This document shows, piece after piece, positions 10,100 to 21,623 of a stretch of DNA of 64,000 bases. A program made the position numbers and the translations under genes. The notes below the pieces were generated by a model that ran no database searches, had not been told where the DNA came from, and was given only the letters and a program-made list of their open reading frames with translations. Numbering within the stretch: position 1 is the stretch's first letter; each line of letters opens with the position of its first letter. The DNA lies in NCBI GenBank assembly GCA_021234155.1, contig JAJEKV010000047.1, positions 5,731,071 to 5,795,070 on the forward strand. The letters are read 5' to 3'. Origin of the DNA: Isoetes taiwanensis (taxonomy: Eukaryota > Streptophyta > Lycopodiopsida > Isoetales > Isoetaceae).

Positions 10100-13000
10100 G
10101 TTTCCCGCCGGCAACACATTTCTTATCATAACTTTTGATCCAGAGCTCTGTTTGAGATGATTTTTGTTGCGTTGGAAAGCTCTCTCCGAGATCTTTTTTA
10201 TAGTGTATGATATGGATATGTTAGGTTAAGTTATCTATGCTAAAACAGCAATTTTTTGGCCGGGTTTGGTAGGCTTTCACATCCTACTAGCTGATTAATA
10301 CATGATTGCGCTATTGGATATTGTTTTATGGCTCATTCCGAATGAAGCTTGCAAAAAATTACCATGCATTTTTAGATTTTGAGGCACTTATTAAGCAAAT
10401 TCCAAGGATTCTAGATCCTTGTGCTAACAAGCAGAAAAGTTTCCCACTTTGGTTTCTCACCACAAGAATCCATGGAGGCCAAAGGCTGCTGTTAAATTCC
10501 AGTTGAAAAATGTTTGTGTATGGGTGTTGCAAACTTTATGACTTTTAGAATAATGGGATCAATCTGCTCTATCTTTATGGTAACTTTTACTTATGTTCTA
10601 TTTGTTTTATTGTGATGAAATTCAAAAGCTACAAGTGATAAAAGCCTCAAATGAATTCTAGTTTTTTTCTGGTTTGAATTCTAAAATTTTTGTCACACCT
10701 GGGGGGGACGTCCCTAAGGCCCCGAAGGGGCCAAAAATCTTTTTTTGCAACACAAACCATTAATATCCAACATATAAAAATTAAATCCCCCAACACATAA
10801 CAACTATTGACATTAACAACCAACACATAACTACCATTGACATTAATTAACACAACCATTGGGTCCAACACATTTAAATTAAAATCCCCCTTAAACAAAC
10901 CCCCTTTGGTTTGGGTGCATATTCACACGGGGGTGACTCCGGGCAACGAGAGCTGTTGGATAGGCATATTCATTCCTTATTCCTTAATCTACACCGTACG
11001 TAAAGTTCCTCATTTGTGGGGTATGCAAGTACAAAATTTGCTATACTGTATAACAAGATTCGCAAAATACTATAAGATTTCAAGCGGAATACTATATGGT
11101 GTTGATTTTGTACGTGCAAAATACAATTATGAGGGCTCTCGTTGCATTCCAACGGAGGAAACTTTGCTGACGCAGAAGCGCGGAGGCATGGTTAACCCTG
11201 CCGAAATGCAACCTAAAAGAACATTTTTATATACAAGAACGATAGTGCCAATGTGGAGCATGGGAGACACTGCTGACACCAGAGAATTTAGATCGAATAC
11301 CATTTTTGCAACATGAAATAGCGAAGCGAACTTGACGAGAATGTAGGGTGAAAATACCAGAATGTGCGGTGAAAATGAAGGAAGATGCATAGTAAAAAGT
11401 TATACCATCTGTGATTTGAAAATTGTTCAGCATTCTTTAAAAGGAAAAGTGCCACGTGTCGAGGCTTGATCAGCGGGCGCGGCTGAATCAACGCTCTTTT
11501 GTTTTTACGTTACGTGAAAACAATGTAGCTTCAATTTAGGGAGGAATGTCAAGTAAATTTTTGAGGCAATCTAGCAGAATAGTTGTGCAAATCTGCAGAA
11601 ACATGGGCTAATTTGGAGAAGGTGAATTAAAATTGAAAGACATTAAATTGCGAGGAGCTGTTGAAATTCAAGTAAAGAAATTTGTCCAAGTGGCATTATT
11701 TGATTGGACGAGAGGCCTGAATTGAAGTTAAGTTGTTTTTACGTAAAAGAAGAACCTCTTACATTACATCTTTATCAAATATATGAAGCACATGTGTGGA
11801 CTTATGCTCTCCCACATTCATGAGCATTAAAGGTGAATCCATTTCTTTTTTTTTCTTCCATTTTTTAATAGCAGGGCAACTTTATAGTCTATGACTTCCT
11901 AACTTCTCATTGAGCAAAACCTAAGTACATCCAATCTTCTTTCCAAGTGCAAGATACACTTACTCTAGCTTGACGGATCCTAAAAGTGTGATCCCGGAGG
12001 ACGGGATCCCTACTTGTTACACATCAACGATGTATAAATTTTGTCCCTTATAAGGAATTTGAGGGTTTTTTTTCCAGTGTAAATTTCTCTCCCGATTCTT
12101 GACAGAATCAGATGGGATCACTTCCAGGCTGCTCGGGATAGGCCGCATTAGAGGCACATGTAGAAGCAAAGGAAGAAGCAAAGTGAGTGCCGCTGCCGTG
12201 AAGGGGCTTCAATTGGCAAAAAAATGGCCCCAAACTATGCAGTAAGCATTCGATTGTGCAGTTGTTTGTGGGATCCTGGAGAACAAGATCTTTTTTGGTA
12301 ATCCCGAAGGATGGGATCCAAACTAGGGTAAGTAGGCACGACCACATGTAAAGTTTTGACACCCTCCTCCATCTATATTTTCCATATGGGAGAGGAGAGG
12401 GGGTCTCCGAAAAGAGAAGAGGGCCTCTCAAAATATTAACGAAATTGTTAAGGAGGGGGACCAAAAGAAGAGGTACCCAAAACTCACCTCTGCATTAAAG
12501 TGAGGGGCCTCCACTCCTAAAAGCTGAATAAGGTGTTGCGCACGAGGGGTTGCCCTCCAATGGCGCGAAAGTGTATTTTCATGCTTTCTTTTTCGTCGTT
12601 TCGTGTCGGGTCCTTTTTATGTGAACACGAGGTGTCGTTTTCTTAGGCCAGAAGTTTTGTTTATGAAGCTGTACAGGCCAATTTATAGAACTGAGGGAGG
12701 AAGAATTAATACTTCAAACTAATTTACATAAATGATATTATGCAATGAATAACTCTATGATTTACGGATACTTGAGATATAGAACAGGCACAGTGAACAA
12801 AGTGTTGCACTATGATAAGACAAATTTAGGCGGTGTTGTTATCAGTTTTTACGCGGCATTCTTGCATTTCACCTCACATTTTTGAATTTTACCTCACAAT
12901 GACAACCCTAATGGCTATTTGGTTGGTATTATTAGTATATGTTGGGTTATCTCTCGTAAATTTATCAAACAAAGCCGGCACAAAGTGCACAAGAAAAATT

Positions 13001-13950
13001 ATGAGACACACATGAAACACACTAAATGCAAGCCCTCTGCAATTGTTAACATAACAAACAATCAATACTTCCAACTCAAATGTGATACATTGCATCCTTT
13101 ATGCAAGGGATAATTATCCTTCAGTATAGATAAATTTTTCTCCATTATGTCGATGGGACAAGTTAAGTAAGATAACGCACTAGGAATGTTTAAGAAATAA
13201 AAAATTGAATAAGCATGTCTGAGTTTCTTATGCCCTTTCTTCATTACAAAAATAACGTGCTTTTGCACAGGTTTTTATGAATAGATGGGTTTTGAGGATG
13301 ACGTTTAAAAGAATCTTGAACAGGTTGGAATCTTGGACATGTTTTACTAACAGTCCCGCCTACATAGCTAAGTTTACAGATAAACTGTAGTTCTCTCCTT
13401 TTCAAGTAATTTGAAAAATGAACCAGTAGATTTTCACGAAATCTAGTGCAGAGCAACGGAAAATAGAAAGAATCAACTGCGTCCGACAAATTCAAATCAT
13501 TGAACCAAGTCTACTGCCAAATGCTGCAATAAAAACCAGGATCGGGTCACGAACAACAAGGGCAGGCCCCAAATGAGAAAAAAACATATGATCCACAATA
13601 AGACTCTGGCATCAAAGCGCAACTGCTGGCTAACAGATGACACGAGTCGAGTATCTCTTGCGTTAGGCTCTGGTGGTGACTCCTAAAATCCAAAACACAT
13701 GCCAAAGCTTCTAGTCTCAGATACACGACTAGGCTTGCCTTGTTCCATAGCCCAAATCATCAAGGGGGATGGGAAGAGCGAAGAAATCAAAATAAAAAAA
13801 CCCAAAGCAAATGAACGAATCAAGGTCCAGATCCGAGACTGGTGACAAAATGACAGAGTCCACTTCTTTTTTTCATCGGATCAGGGGATAGGAATAGAAA
13901 GGGAAGGTATTATGCGGAAGAAAAGAGATGGGTTGTGGGTATTATCAAGG
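10100..13950. other. intergenic DNA with small repeats, no recognised gene
   Basis: Contents seen: a GGCCCC-gaa-GGGGCC hairpin at 10,718-10,732; a 30-bp two-copy tandem repeat at 10,790-10,849 (CCAACACATAAC start); and two similar GATCCCGGAGGACGGGATCC-type segments near 11,990 and 12,300. An open frame of 159 codons at 10,837-11,316 has no motif I recognise and overlaps the 30-bp repeat. Nothing supports a gene. Confidence 0.45.
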
Positions 13951-13957
13951 GGCAGCC

Positions 13958-14000
13958 ATAGCTATAGCTATAGCCATAGCCACCTAGCCGTAGCCGTAGG
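13958..14000. repeat. imperfect AGCTAT/AGCCAT/AGCCGT hexamer run
   Basis: A short run of related hexamers, ending in GC-rich GGGACCCCGGGC. This is simple-sequence DNA only. Confidence 0.7.
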
Positions 14001-14385
14001 GACCCCGGGCGGGGTTATGCCAAGGGGATTCACCGGGATGCCAAACATGCCTGATGACTCATAGGGGGGTTTTTCGACCTACTTCCACGCGTATACGTGG
14101 GATTAGGGGGCTTTTTTGCCACTACGTGGGGCAAACTTTGTATGGAAGGTGTTGGATCTGCCTTTCAAAAAATCATATACATGGGTGTTTTTGGTCACCC
14201 GCTGCACGGACACGGCATACCCCCATCTGTATAAGTGCATTCCTTGGGGAGTATGTCGGAAGAGCTTCTGGCAGGGGCGGAAGAAGAAGAACAAAAGAAA
14301 TATGGAGTGCATCACGCCTAGCTTTGCCGATTAGACGGTTTTAGAGTGGCCACCCATCAGCAGGGGCGATCGATAGTTTACAGCC

Positions 14386-14500
14386 TACATCGAGTTTGGA
14401 GCAGTTTTTGGCATATTCTGGGCATATACTAGCGTATTCCAAGAATATGCCAAAAACCGACATAAGTGAGGGATTGCCCCTCTAGGGGCAACCCAAAAAG
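14386..14500. repeat. double-hairpin dispersed repeat, copy 1
   Basis: Arms GTTTTTGGCATATTC and GAATATGCCAAAAAC form a perfect 15-bp inverted repeat around a loop of about 24 bp. A second hairpin follows, TTGCCCCT-CT-AGGGGCAA, then ACCCAAAAAG. A diverged copy lies at 19,403-19,505 with the same two hairpins in the same order. This is probably one end of a transposon, but the other end was not found. The fragment ACGAGGGGTTGCCCTCC at about 12,542 may be a third, partial copy. Confidence 0.65.
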
Positions 14501-15530
14501 AAAATACAAAATGCCGAGATTTGAAATTGTATGCATGCTTATTATGAAATCAAAATTATGATAGTGATTGCTTTTGCAAGTATAAAATTTGGCTAGAGGA
14601 CTCGAATTATAAATGGCATTTTCTCTCGAGTGATAAAAAAAATAGAGCATAGGCTTGTCTAGCAAAAATAATGTGATGTGCCTTCCTATTTCTAGAAATT
14701 CTAGGCTAATAAGAGCATGATGCAAAATATATTACCAAGTTGGAATGTGCAAGCGTCTTGTATCAAAGAATAATATTTTTTGCATCATAAATAAATTGCA
14801 ATTTACATGATCATTTTCACATACAGAAAGTTTGTCTACAACGTGTTTATGTAGGTTCGTTAAGTCTTCAATGTTTCCTTCACTAAAATAATAGTTCCTG
14901 TTGTCTTCAAATTGCAAAATCCATGTGGAAACGACTTCAAGGCTAGCATGGCAATTTAATGCAAAATGGATTAATAAACTATTTACCAAAGTATGCATAT
15001 ACGACAAAGGACATGGTAGAAGTATTACAGTTCAAAGTTCTTCTTTCAGAGTGACTGTTAAGAGGTGCACAACCACAATTTGAAGACCCGAATGCTCTTC
15101 GCCCTTGATTCAAAATATCAAGAAGAAGAACAATATTAAAAAGGCCCTTTCGTGAAAATGTGGGGCTCTCAAATTTCATGCTTTTTAGACACGTGCAAAT
15201 CCTTTAGTAGCTTGGCAAGAAGTAACTAAAGTTTCCCAAACAGTTGCACTTGTTGCCCCATATGTTTTTGAAAGTAGGTAAATACTCACTCAACAACATA
15301 GTTGATAAAGTAGTATCAAATTCTAACATTTTTTAAATAATGTTACACAAAGATCAAAACCAATTTAAAAATGAAAGCTTATCTATATATTTTGAATGTA
15401 TGCAGACTAAAGCATTCTTTAATAATACTCTTGTGAGCTAGTTCAGAGCTAACCCAAGTACTATCAGCAAGATGCCCATATTGTATAATATAATATCTAA
15501 TCTAAGGAAGCTATCAATGTCCAACATTTT

Positions 15531-15839
15531 TCAATGTTCTTTGCCACAGCGAGCTTCTTGATGGTGAATAAACTTCTTGTAATATTGAAAGGTAATGGTT
15601 GTGCGATGGTCCAAGGATGTTTGAACTTGGAACTTACAAAATGCATATGAGCTTTGAAAAAGCTTCCCAATAGTTTGAATTGAGAATGATACCTTTAGAA
15701 AATCTTCCATATCGTCTTGACAGGCTTCCAACCCCCACTTTATCTCCATGCTACACTGTATCCTCCTACAGATAAAGCCAAAAGGACTATTCATGGGCCT
15801 GCACTTCAAATGCACCATCCGCGAGATCTCTGCATTCAT
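15531..15839 (-). pseudogene. duplicated kinase exon debris
   Basis: 15,770-15,822 repeats about 50 bp of the kinase pseudogene exon at 16,239-16,300. Both read through GGTGCAT-TGA-T-CAGGCCCATGAA into TAGTCCTTTTGGCTTT on the minus strand. The kinase exon is the AGC-kinase segment reading RGASELQAHE, and the duplicate reads GAFEVQAHE. The rest of this 102-codon open frame is unrecognised. It appears to be a partial exon-plus-intron duplication at the 3' end of the pseudogene. Confidence 0.5.
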
Positions 15840-15914
15840 CTACCTGCAGAAAACTTCCATGTTCACAAGGCCTCATCTTAAATTCAAAAGGAAAATATAC
15901 TAGTTGAACTTACT

Positions 15915-18536
15915 ACCTCATCCAATCTACTCAAAGAGCTACTGCTTTCGCCATTACTGTTTGCATAGTCACTATATTCTGCAAATTCTACACGACCATC
16001 TGGAGACTCCCATGGATGTCGTGAGATGAAATAACTTGTGTCATCACTGCCCTCAGGACTAGAATGAACGTTGCTTGTAAAAGATTAGTTATACTTTAGA
16101 ATCTACTTATATTTTGTGCAAGAACATAAGATGCCTAGCAATCCCGACCTTTTGCCTTGCCAGAATGTCCCATTTAAAATCCTTGAAAAAGGGATGTGCT
16201 TTGAGCTGTAAAAGAAAAATCATAATCAGCCCCATTGCACCCTATATACAAAAGCCAAAAGGACTATTCATGGGCCTGTAACTCAGATGCACCGCGTACT
16301 CCAAGCCATTGATCTGGATCCTCTAGGAGTAACCTGAAAGGTGAGATTATAGCAACAGTTCTTAAAGCGATCCAATCGCGCTTCTATAATTAACCAAGAA
16401 GAGTGACATTAATTTCTAAAAGAAACAAAATATTTCACTTTCATACTTACCAATAAGATCCCGGGCCTCAAAAGACATATCCTCAGGGACATGGAGCCAA
16501 GGAATGTTTCTATTGAGAATGCTATTAAAAATTATCTGCGTCATTCAAAAAGAATATTATAAATTATCCGCGTCATTCAAAAAGAATATTATAAATAGCG
16601 TATTAGTTGAGGCTCTTAAACATGAAGAGATCAGCTATACACTATCCCCTGAAGAATAATACCTCCAAGAAAAAAAAAATACCTGCGAGTGTGCTGCATT
16701 GAAAGGTGGAACACCAGTCAATAGCTCAAAAAGGATGACTCCAACTAACCACCAATCAGCAGTGGAACCTACGTACAGTGAAATAGACGTGGTTAACGAA
16801 CATATCAAATGGGTAAGATAACTTGGGCCAACTGCAGATTGTTATGCCGTTGTTCCCTCTTTTTGTTGTAATCTAGAGCCTGATTGTTTTCAATGTCATC
16901 AAACAGTACATTTCCACAGGCAGCAGGGCCTGATAGATCATCTATGCTATTGATAAGGCCAAATTTTAATAGCCCAAAATTTGTGAGCTAAAACACCATA
17001 ACAGCTAAATTATAAAAGGTAAAGCAAAAGATGCATAACTATAAAACAGACATTGTGTAAAAGCATACATATATTATGCAAAGCACCTAAAAGTCTCAAC
17101 AATCGTGATCACATCTATAATGTGCCACTTCTAAGTCTTGGGCTAGCTGCAACTTGTAATCTTGGCATGCTAACCAAATGTCTCTTTCCTGACAGATGGC
17201 ATGTGGCTGTGGTTTTTTGCTTTTCATAAAAGTTACAATGCAATCCTTTTGGCTGGACTTCACAAAAGCTAAAAAATTTACCTTGATATGCACATCATGA
17301 GCAATTAAGAGATTGTCAGGCTTCAAATCATGATGAATAACGCCCAAAGAATGTAGGTACTCAAGAGCAAGGACCTACACATGAATCAAAATGAAGTTAA
17401 TAAAAACAAGAAATGGCACATAAAAGGCTTGACCAAAGAAACAAATGCATGTGACCGTATAACATAATTTCATACACCAATTGTGTTAATACATTCTCGG
17501 AGTCAGAAGTTATGAAAAGCCCAGACTTTACCATGACATTAGAATTAGCTATTCTAATTGTCATGCCAATCATAGTGCACCATAGAATAATATCTCATAG
17601 ATGTCTTTGAAAGTCTGTGCTTTTCATAACTTCTAACTCCAACCTGTAATGTATATACTTCTAGTTGCCTCCAGGTAGCCATACAATGGTGAGACCTATA
17701 CTGGAAACTCGGTGTCCTAGAGTATAAAGTCAACACAAAACTTCCGCTTCAATTCAAAAGCTGGCTTTCACATCAAGGGCTACTTATTGCATAGGCAGCA
17801 AGAAAATATTATTGCTATTGCCAAAAAGACTTGATTGCAAATGGTACTGGTTGTGTACAAAAAGAAACTCTGTCATAGACAATAACATCATAAGGTTCGT
17901 GCCATTAAGCACAGTGGCATAACCTCTGGCAGACTCTTTGCCTGCAGCTATAGGTTGCCATATTAATCATCATTTTCAGCAAGGAAACATGACCAATGTC
18001 ACCACGCTGTAGAGATCACATCTGTTTTGTTTTTGAAGTAAAGAGGAGCAAATCCTACCCGAGGAATACCTTCCAAAGATGGCACTAATAGCACAACAAT
18101 GGGCATGCATTTTGAGATTTAGTCTTATCCCTATGTTTGCCAAAACACTGAGCCATTAGGTTTTTCTATATAAAATTAAAGTAAAACACCATATGAACTA
18201 CAAATGTGTTCATTATATATTTATACCCTAGCGTGGTCATACACCACAGCTTTTTTAAGCACAGCAGAAAAATCACTCATGCAGATAAAATCAAGTGACT
18301 ACATTACGGACTCGGTGAACTAATTTGCAAAACATTTGGCGTAATATTCACATCCTATGCACCTAAAAGCATTAAAATACATTACAAGTTCGGCAATGTA
18401 AACGCGTGCCATTCGCTCTTCCAAACAACCCAAATTCCTCAGCATCGAGTACAATTCACCTCCATTTAAGTAGTCCATCACAAGATAAAGGTTCTCTTTG
18501 CAAGTGAAAGAATAAAAGAAATGTACCTGCCAGAAT
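15915..18536 (-). pseudogene. IRE-type AGC protein kinase pseudogene, catalytic C-lobe
   Basis: On the minus strand, exon-sized blocks with splice-like borders give plant IRE-family kinase sequence in order. 18,386-18,536 is [20 protein letters not shown] then MARVYIAEL. 17,282-17,374 is [20 protein letters not shown] then IAHDVHIK. The block ending at 16,987 is LTNFGLLKFGLINSIDDLSG. 16,683-16,768 is TADWWLVGVILFELLTGVPP. 16,451-16,535 is [20 protein letters not shown]. 16,257-16,333 is RLLLEDPDQWLGVRGASELQ. 16,149-16,205 is LKAHPFFKDFKWDILARQK. 15,915-16,075 is DTSYFISRHPW and a serine-rich tail. It is dead: DFG has become NFG, HRD has become HHD, the GTPDYLAPE segment is missing and stops occur. 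No N-lobe was found up to 19.4 kb. IRE kinases act in root-hair growth and cell-cycle control. Confidence 0.85.
17491..17652. repeat. MITE-like foldback in a kinase pseudogene intron
   Basis: The left arm 17,491-17,529 (AGAAGTTATGAAAAGC core) pairs with the right arm 17,610-17,652 (GCTTTTCATAACTTCT core). A second inverted repeat lies inside: GACATTAGAAT and ATTCTAATTGTC around TAGCT. This nested foldback of about 160 bp resembles a miniature transposon. No clear target duplication was seen. Confidence 0.65.
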
Positions 18537-19402
18537 GTAAAAAAAAAAGGTTATTAAAGCTATCATATAAGAGGATACTCAACATTGTAAACAATCTATA
18601 CCAAGATCTCTAGGACAAGTTCGAAAACTTGATAGAAGTCTATGCATTCTAGCCTCTACTTGCACTTATCAACTCCATGCTAAGACTAGGTTACGTAGAA
18701 GACATTTATTGGGACTTGATATTGGCATTTCTGAACACTTGATTTGGAACATACTTTTGCATGTATGACATTCTGCATATTCCTCAGCAAGCATCTATGC
18801 AACTATACACAGGTGTCAGCAAAATGTCAAAATGTCCATATTTAGCACGAAGTTTGAATATCATCAAGCATCCAAGTATAACATGTCAGCTATTGTAGAT
18901 TTTGAATATTATAATCCTAACCAAGAAGGGATTTCTTGCAGAAAAAAGAATGTTCCGCTCTTCCTGTATTTTCTCTTCTATGACATTCTTTTTGTGCAAT
19001 CTTCATTTTTGCTCTTTCCTTAACACTCATATACTCTATGTGTGCCTATAAAAAGAGCATGCTTTTACGTATTATCAAGCCGAGTAATATCAAAACCAAA
19101 TCTCAATTATCTCAGTTATAAGCTACCTCTTTGGTGATTAAGAAAAAAAGGTGCAATGACTTCCTGTGCTTTGCAGAACACATTCTTAGAGGATATCTAG
19201 GTCTATGACGGAACAACAAGAGAGAAGGCAAAACTTGTCCATTTGAAACCTGTTTTCCATTTCTATTTCTTAGTAATCGAATCCAGATCCTTGGCGGATC
19301 TATATCTCGGCATTCTTGGGGGCCGGTTACATGGTATGAACATCGACCATCGACCTCGATTAGCAACGGTGGTGACCGACAATTTAAGGGCAATAGCAGG
19401 TT

Positions 19403-19505
19403 TGAAGTAGTTTTTAGGATATTTTAGGCATATATTAGTATATCCCTAAAATATGCCAAAAATCACATAAACGAGGGTTTGCCCCCTTAGGGGCAACCCA
19501 AAAAG
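19403..19505. repeat. double-hairpin dispersed repeat, copy 2
   Basis: This is a diverged copy of 14,386-14,500. AGTTTTTAGGATATTTTAGG and its partner CCTAAAATATGCCAAAAATC are followed by TTGCCCC-CTTA-GGGGCAA and CCCAAAAAG. The hairpin arms are more eroded than in copy 1. Confidence 0.6.
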
Positions 19506-19759
19506 GGGGAGGGGGGGTACTTAGAAAGGTCATCTGGTTGTGCCAATGTATCCTCACCCCTTTTCCAATGGACAATTTAATTACTGCTTTGGCAAACTTG
19601 CCTACCCGCCCCTACAATAATTCTTCACTTGGATGCCCATATCAGCCAAATTTAAAATTATCCACTGGATGCATTAATATATGCATTGACGATTGTGAAA
19701 ATTTGAAAAATTATTGAAAACTAGCTCACTAGAGCTAACATCATGAATATGCATGGCGA

Positions 19760-20660
19760 CATGCCATTAGAATTGGTATGCTATATAAGAGATCATAGAT
19801 CTCAAGAAATGGACATTGTGTAGAATCATTTTGGGAGATTGGGAACTGCATTATGTTGCAATATGGATCCGAGGGATCAACACAAATTTGGCATAGGGAG
19901 TCGAACAGACTCAAGGAGCGGAGAATCGAGGGGATTCATGATAGCCGCACTTGGCCACTTGTGAGGTTTTTGACATCGTAAGCTTGTGTAGGACTTACCA
20001 TATCCTCTTCACGAGCAATAACCAATAAGGATTTCACCTCATTTTCGCCTTTGGAGGTACCTGCTAATAAACTTTCTTATCCTTCCTTGGCTTTGTATAA
20101 TCCCAAGCATAATGCCCTACAATGCCACAATTTGCAGACTCCTCCCAGTTTGCACCGTTTTCTTCAATTGAATCAGTGCATGGCATACTGTGGAGTATAC
20201 TCTTGCCTGAATAATTTGCAAAATTCAGCCCAAATACATAACTTCCTCCCATCCTCAGTATGATATCCCACCATTTGGCCGCCCGACCTTTCAGTTTCAA
20301 TGTGAGATACAGTAAACGAGCAAGCTCGCCTTTCTTTGTTGCCAAAAAGTATAATTTCATTTCATTAAACCAAAGCATGGCTCGTTCAAGAGATCTAATC
20401 TCTTCTTCTGATATTCTCCTAGAGAATCTTCAGATGGGTTGGTACCTTAGGATTTTCTATGTTCACCTATGGGAGCGCAACTTCAACTCCAAGTTGCTTG
20501 CTAACATCCCCTCCAACAACATCATTCATTGTTTTCCCATTTGCCCCCAAGGCTACGGCAATATCTTGCTCCCAGCAAATATTTTTCACAGTGGACATTA
20601 GACGTTGTTCTCGGGCATTTCCCCCGAAAGCCCAAGTGCTTAACTACTCCTAAAATTTAC
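19760..20660 (-). mobile_element. LTR-retrotransposon gag remnant with zinc knuckle
   Basis: The minus-strand frame 20,064-20,378 reads LWFNEMKLYFLATKKGE, LTLKLKGRAAKWWD (capsid core) and then NCGIVGHYAWDYTKPRKDKK, a CCHC knuckle whose first cysteine region and last C are altered (Y in place of C). Upstream debris reaches about 20,660, and downstream debris continues to about 19,760. The segment 19,760-20,130 is homologous, in opposite orientation, to 61,660-62,040, so this family has at least two copies here. It is a different gag lineage from the large gypsy element. It is broken by stops. Confidence 0.7.
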
Positions 20661-21362
20661 CCAAAATTTCTTTAAGCGATACTTGCTCATTGCGAGTTTT
20701 ATTAAACTTCTCATTGAGCTGGCGGGATTGTTGTTCCAAGGGTTCCTCAGTTGTATTATTCTGCAAAGGAAACACAAAGGACAAAGAATTATCTTTCCAA
20801 GCTAATTCCTATGATGCGCGCTAAACTCTTGCAATCATTTCCTAATATTGCAATCTAATGCAAGCTATAATCTTGCAATTAATGACAAGTAAGTCTCTTG
20901 CATTCAGATATAAGAAGTACTCTTGCAAGTTGATTTTTGCAAATAATAGCACCGAATCTTTCTTCTGCTATCCAAACACCACGTATGATGGTTTAGAGGG
21001 CCAAAATCGGGCTGTCAAGGTCGGATTTGGGCTCTAATGCTTCAGGCAATCCGCAATCAAACCTGTAACAGAGGTAAAGAGGAGATATCAAAGCTTTTCC
21101 AATCCATTGGTCCTCTCATGAATTCAGTTTTCCCGACCTTAAATAGTGCCGAATCCCACTCTTGTATGATTTCTCATGCAGATCTGGCCACACCCAGGTG
21201 GTTGAAATGCTCGGATTGCAGTCAAACAGATCCATTGCCATTCAACGGGCAGCTTGAAAAGTTCGAGCCTAAATTAGCTAGTTCTTTATTGGTTTTGATT
21301 AAACCAATACCAAGATGCCACTTGGCCAAACATTAACATTATTAATAATGCCCCAGACCTTA

Positions 21363-21389
21363 CCTAATGTTTATTTTATAAACATTAGG
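21363..21389. repeat. 11-bp perfect inverted repeat
   Basis: CCTAATGTTTA (21,363-21,373) and TAAACATTAGG (21,379-21,389) are separated by 5 bp. This short hairpin lies in unannotated DNA just outside the large gypsy element. Confidence 0.7.
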
Positions 21390-21618
21390 AGTTAGTGTCC
21401 CTAGCCCCATTAATGTCCCCATAGCTCGATTATATGCTTATGGTCTGTTGTATAGCAACTGTGCCCCCGACAATCTATCGATAGTACTCCCGTGCTGATG
21501 GAATTCTATCAGCAGTCCGTTAATATCGGCCATACCCTTGGAAGCACTTATAACATGATGCCTCTCTGTGCAACAATTTCGGAACCAAAGTTCCACATCT
21601 TCGAGCCTAAACCAGGCG

Positions 21619-21623
21619 CCGCA
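21619..21623. repeat. target site duplication, left (CCGCA)
   Basis: The five bases before the 3' LTR are identical to 44,531-44,535 on the far side of the 5' LTR. Five bases is the usual Ty3/gypsy duplication. Confidence 0.9.

Noticed and set aside
10837-11316. 159-codon open frame as a gene
   Set aside because: No recognised motif, no splice or codon signal, and it starts inside a small tandem repeat.
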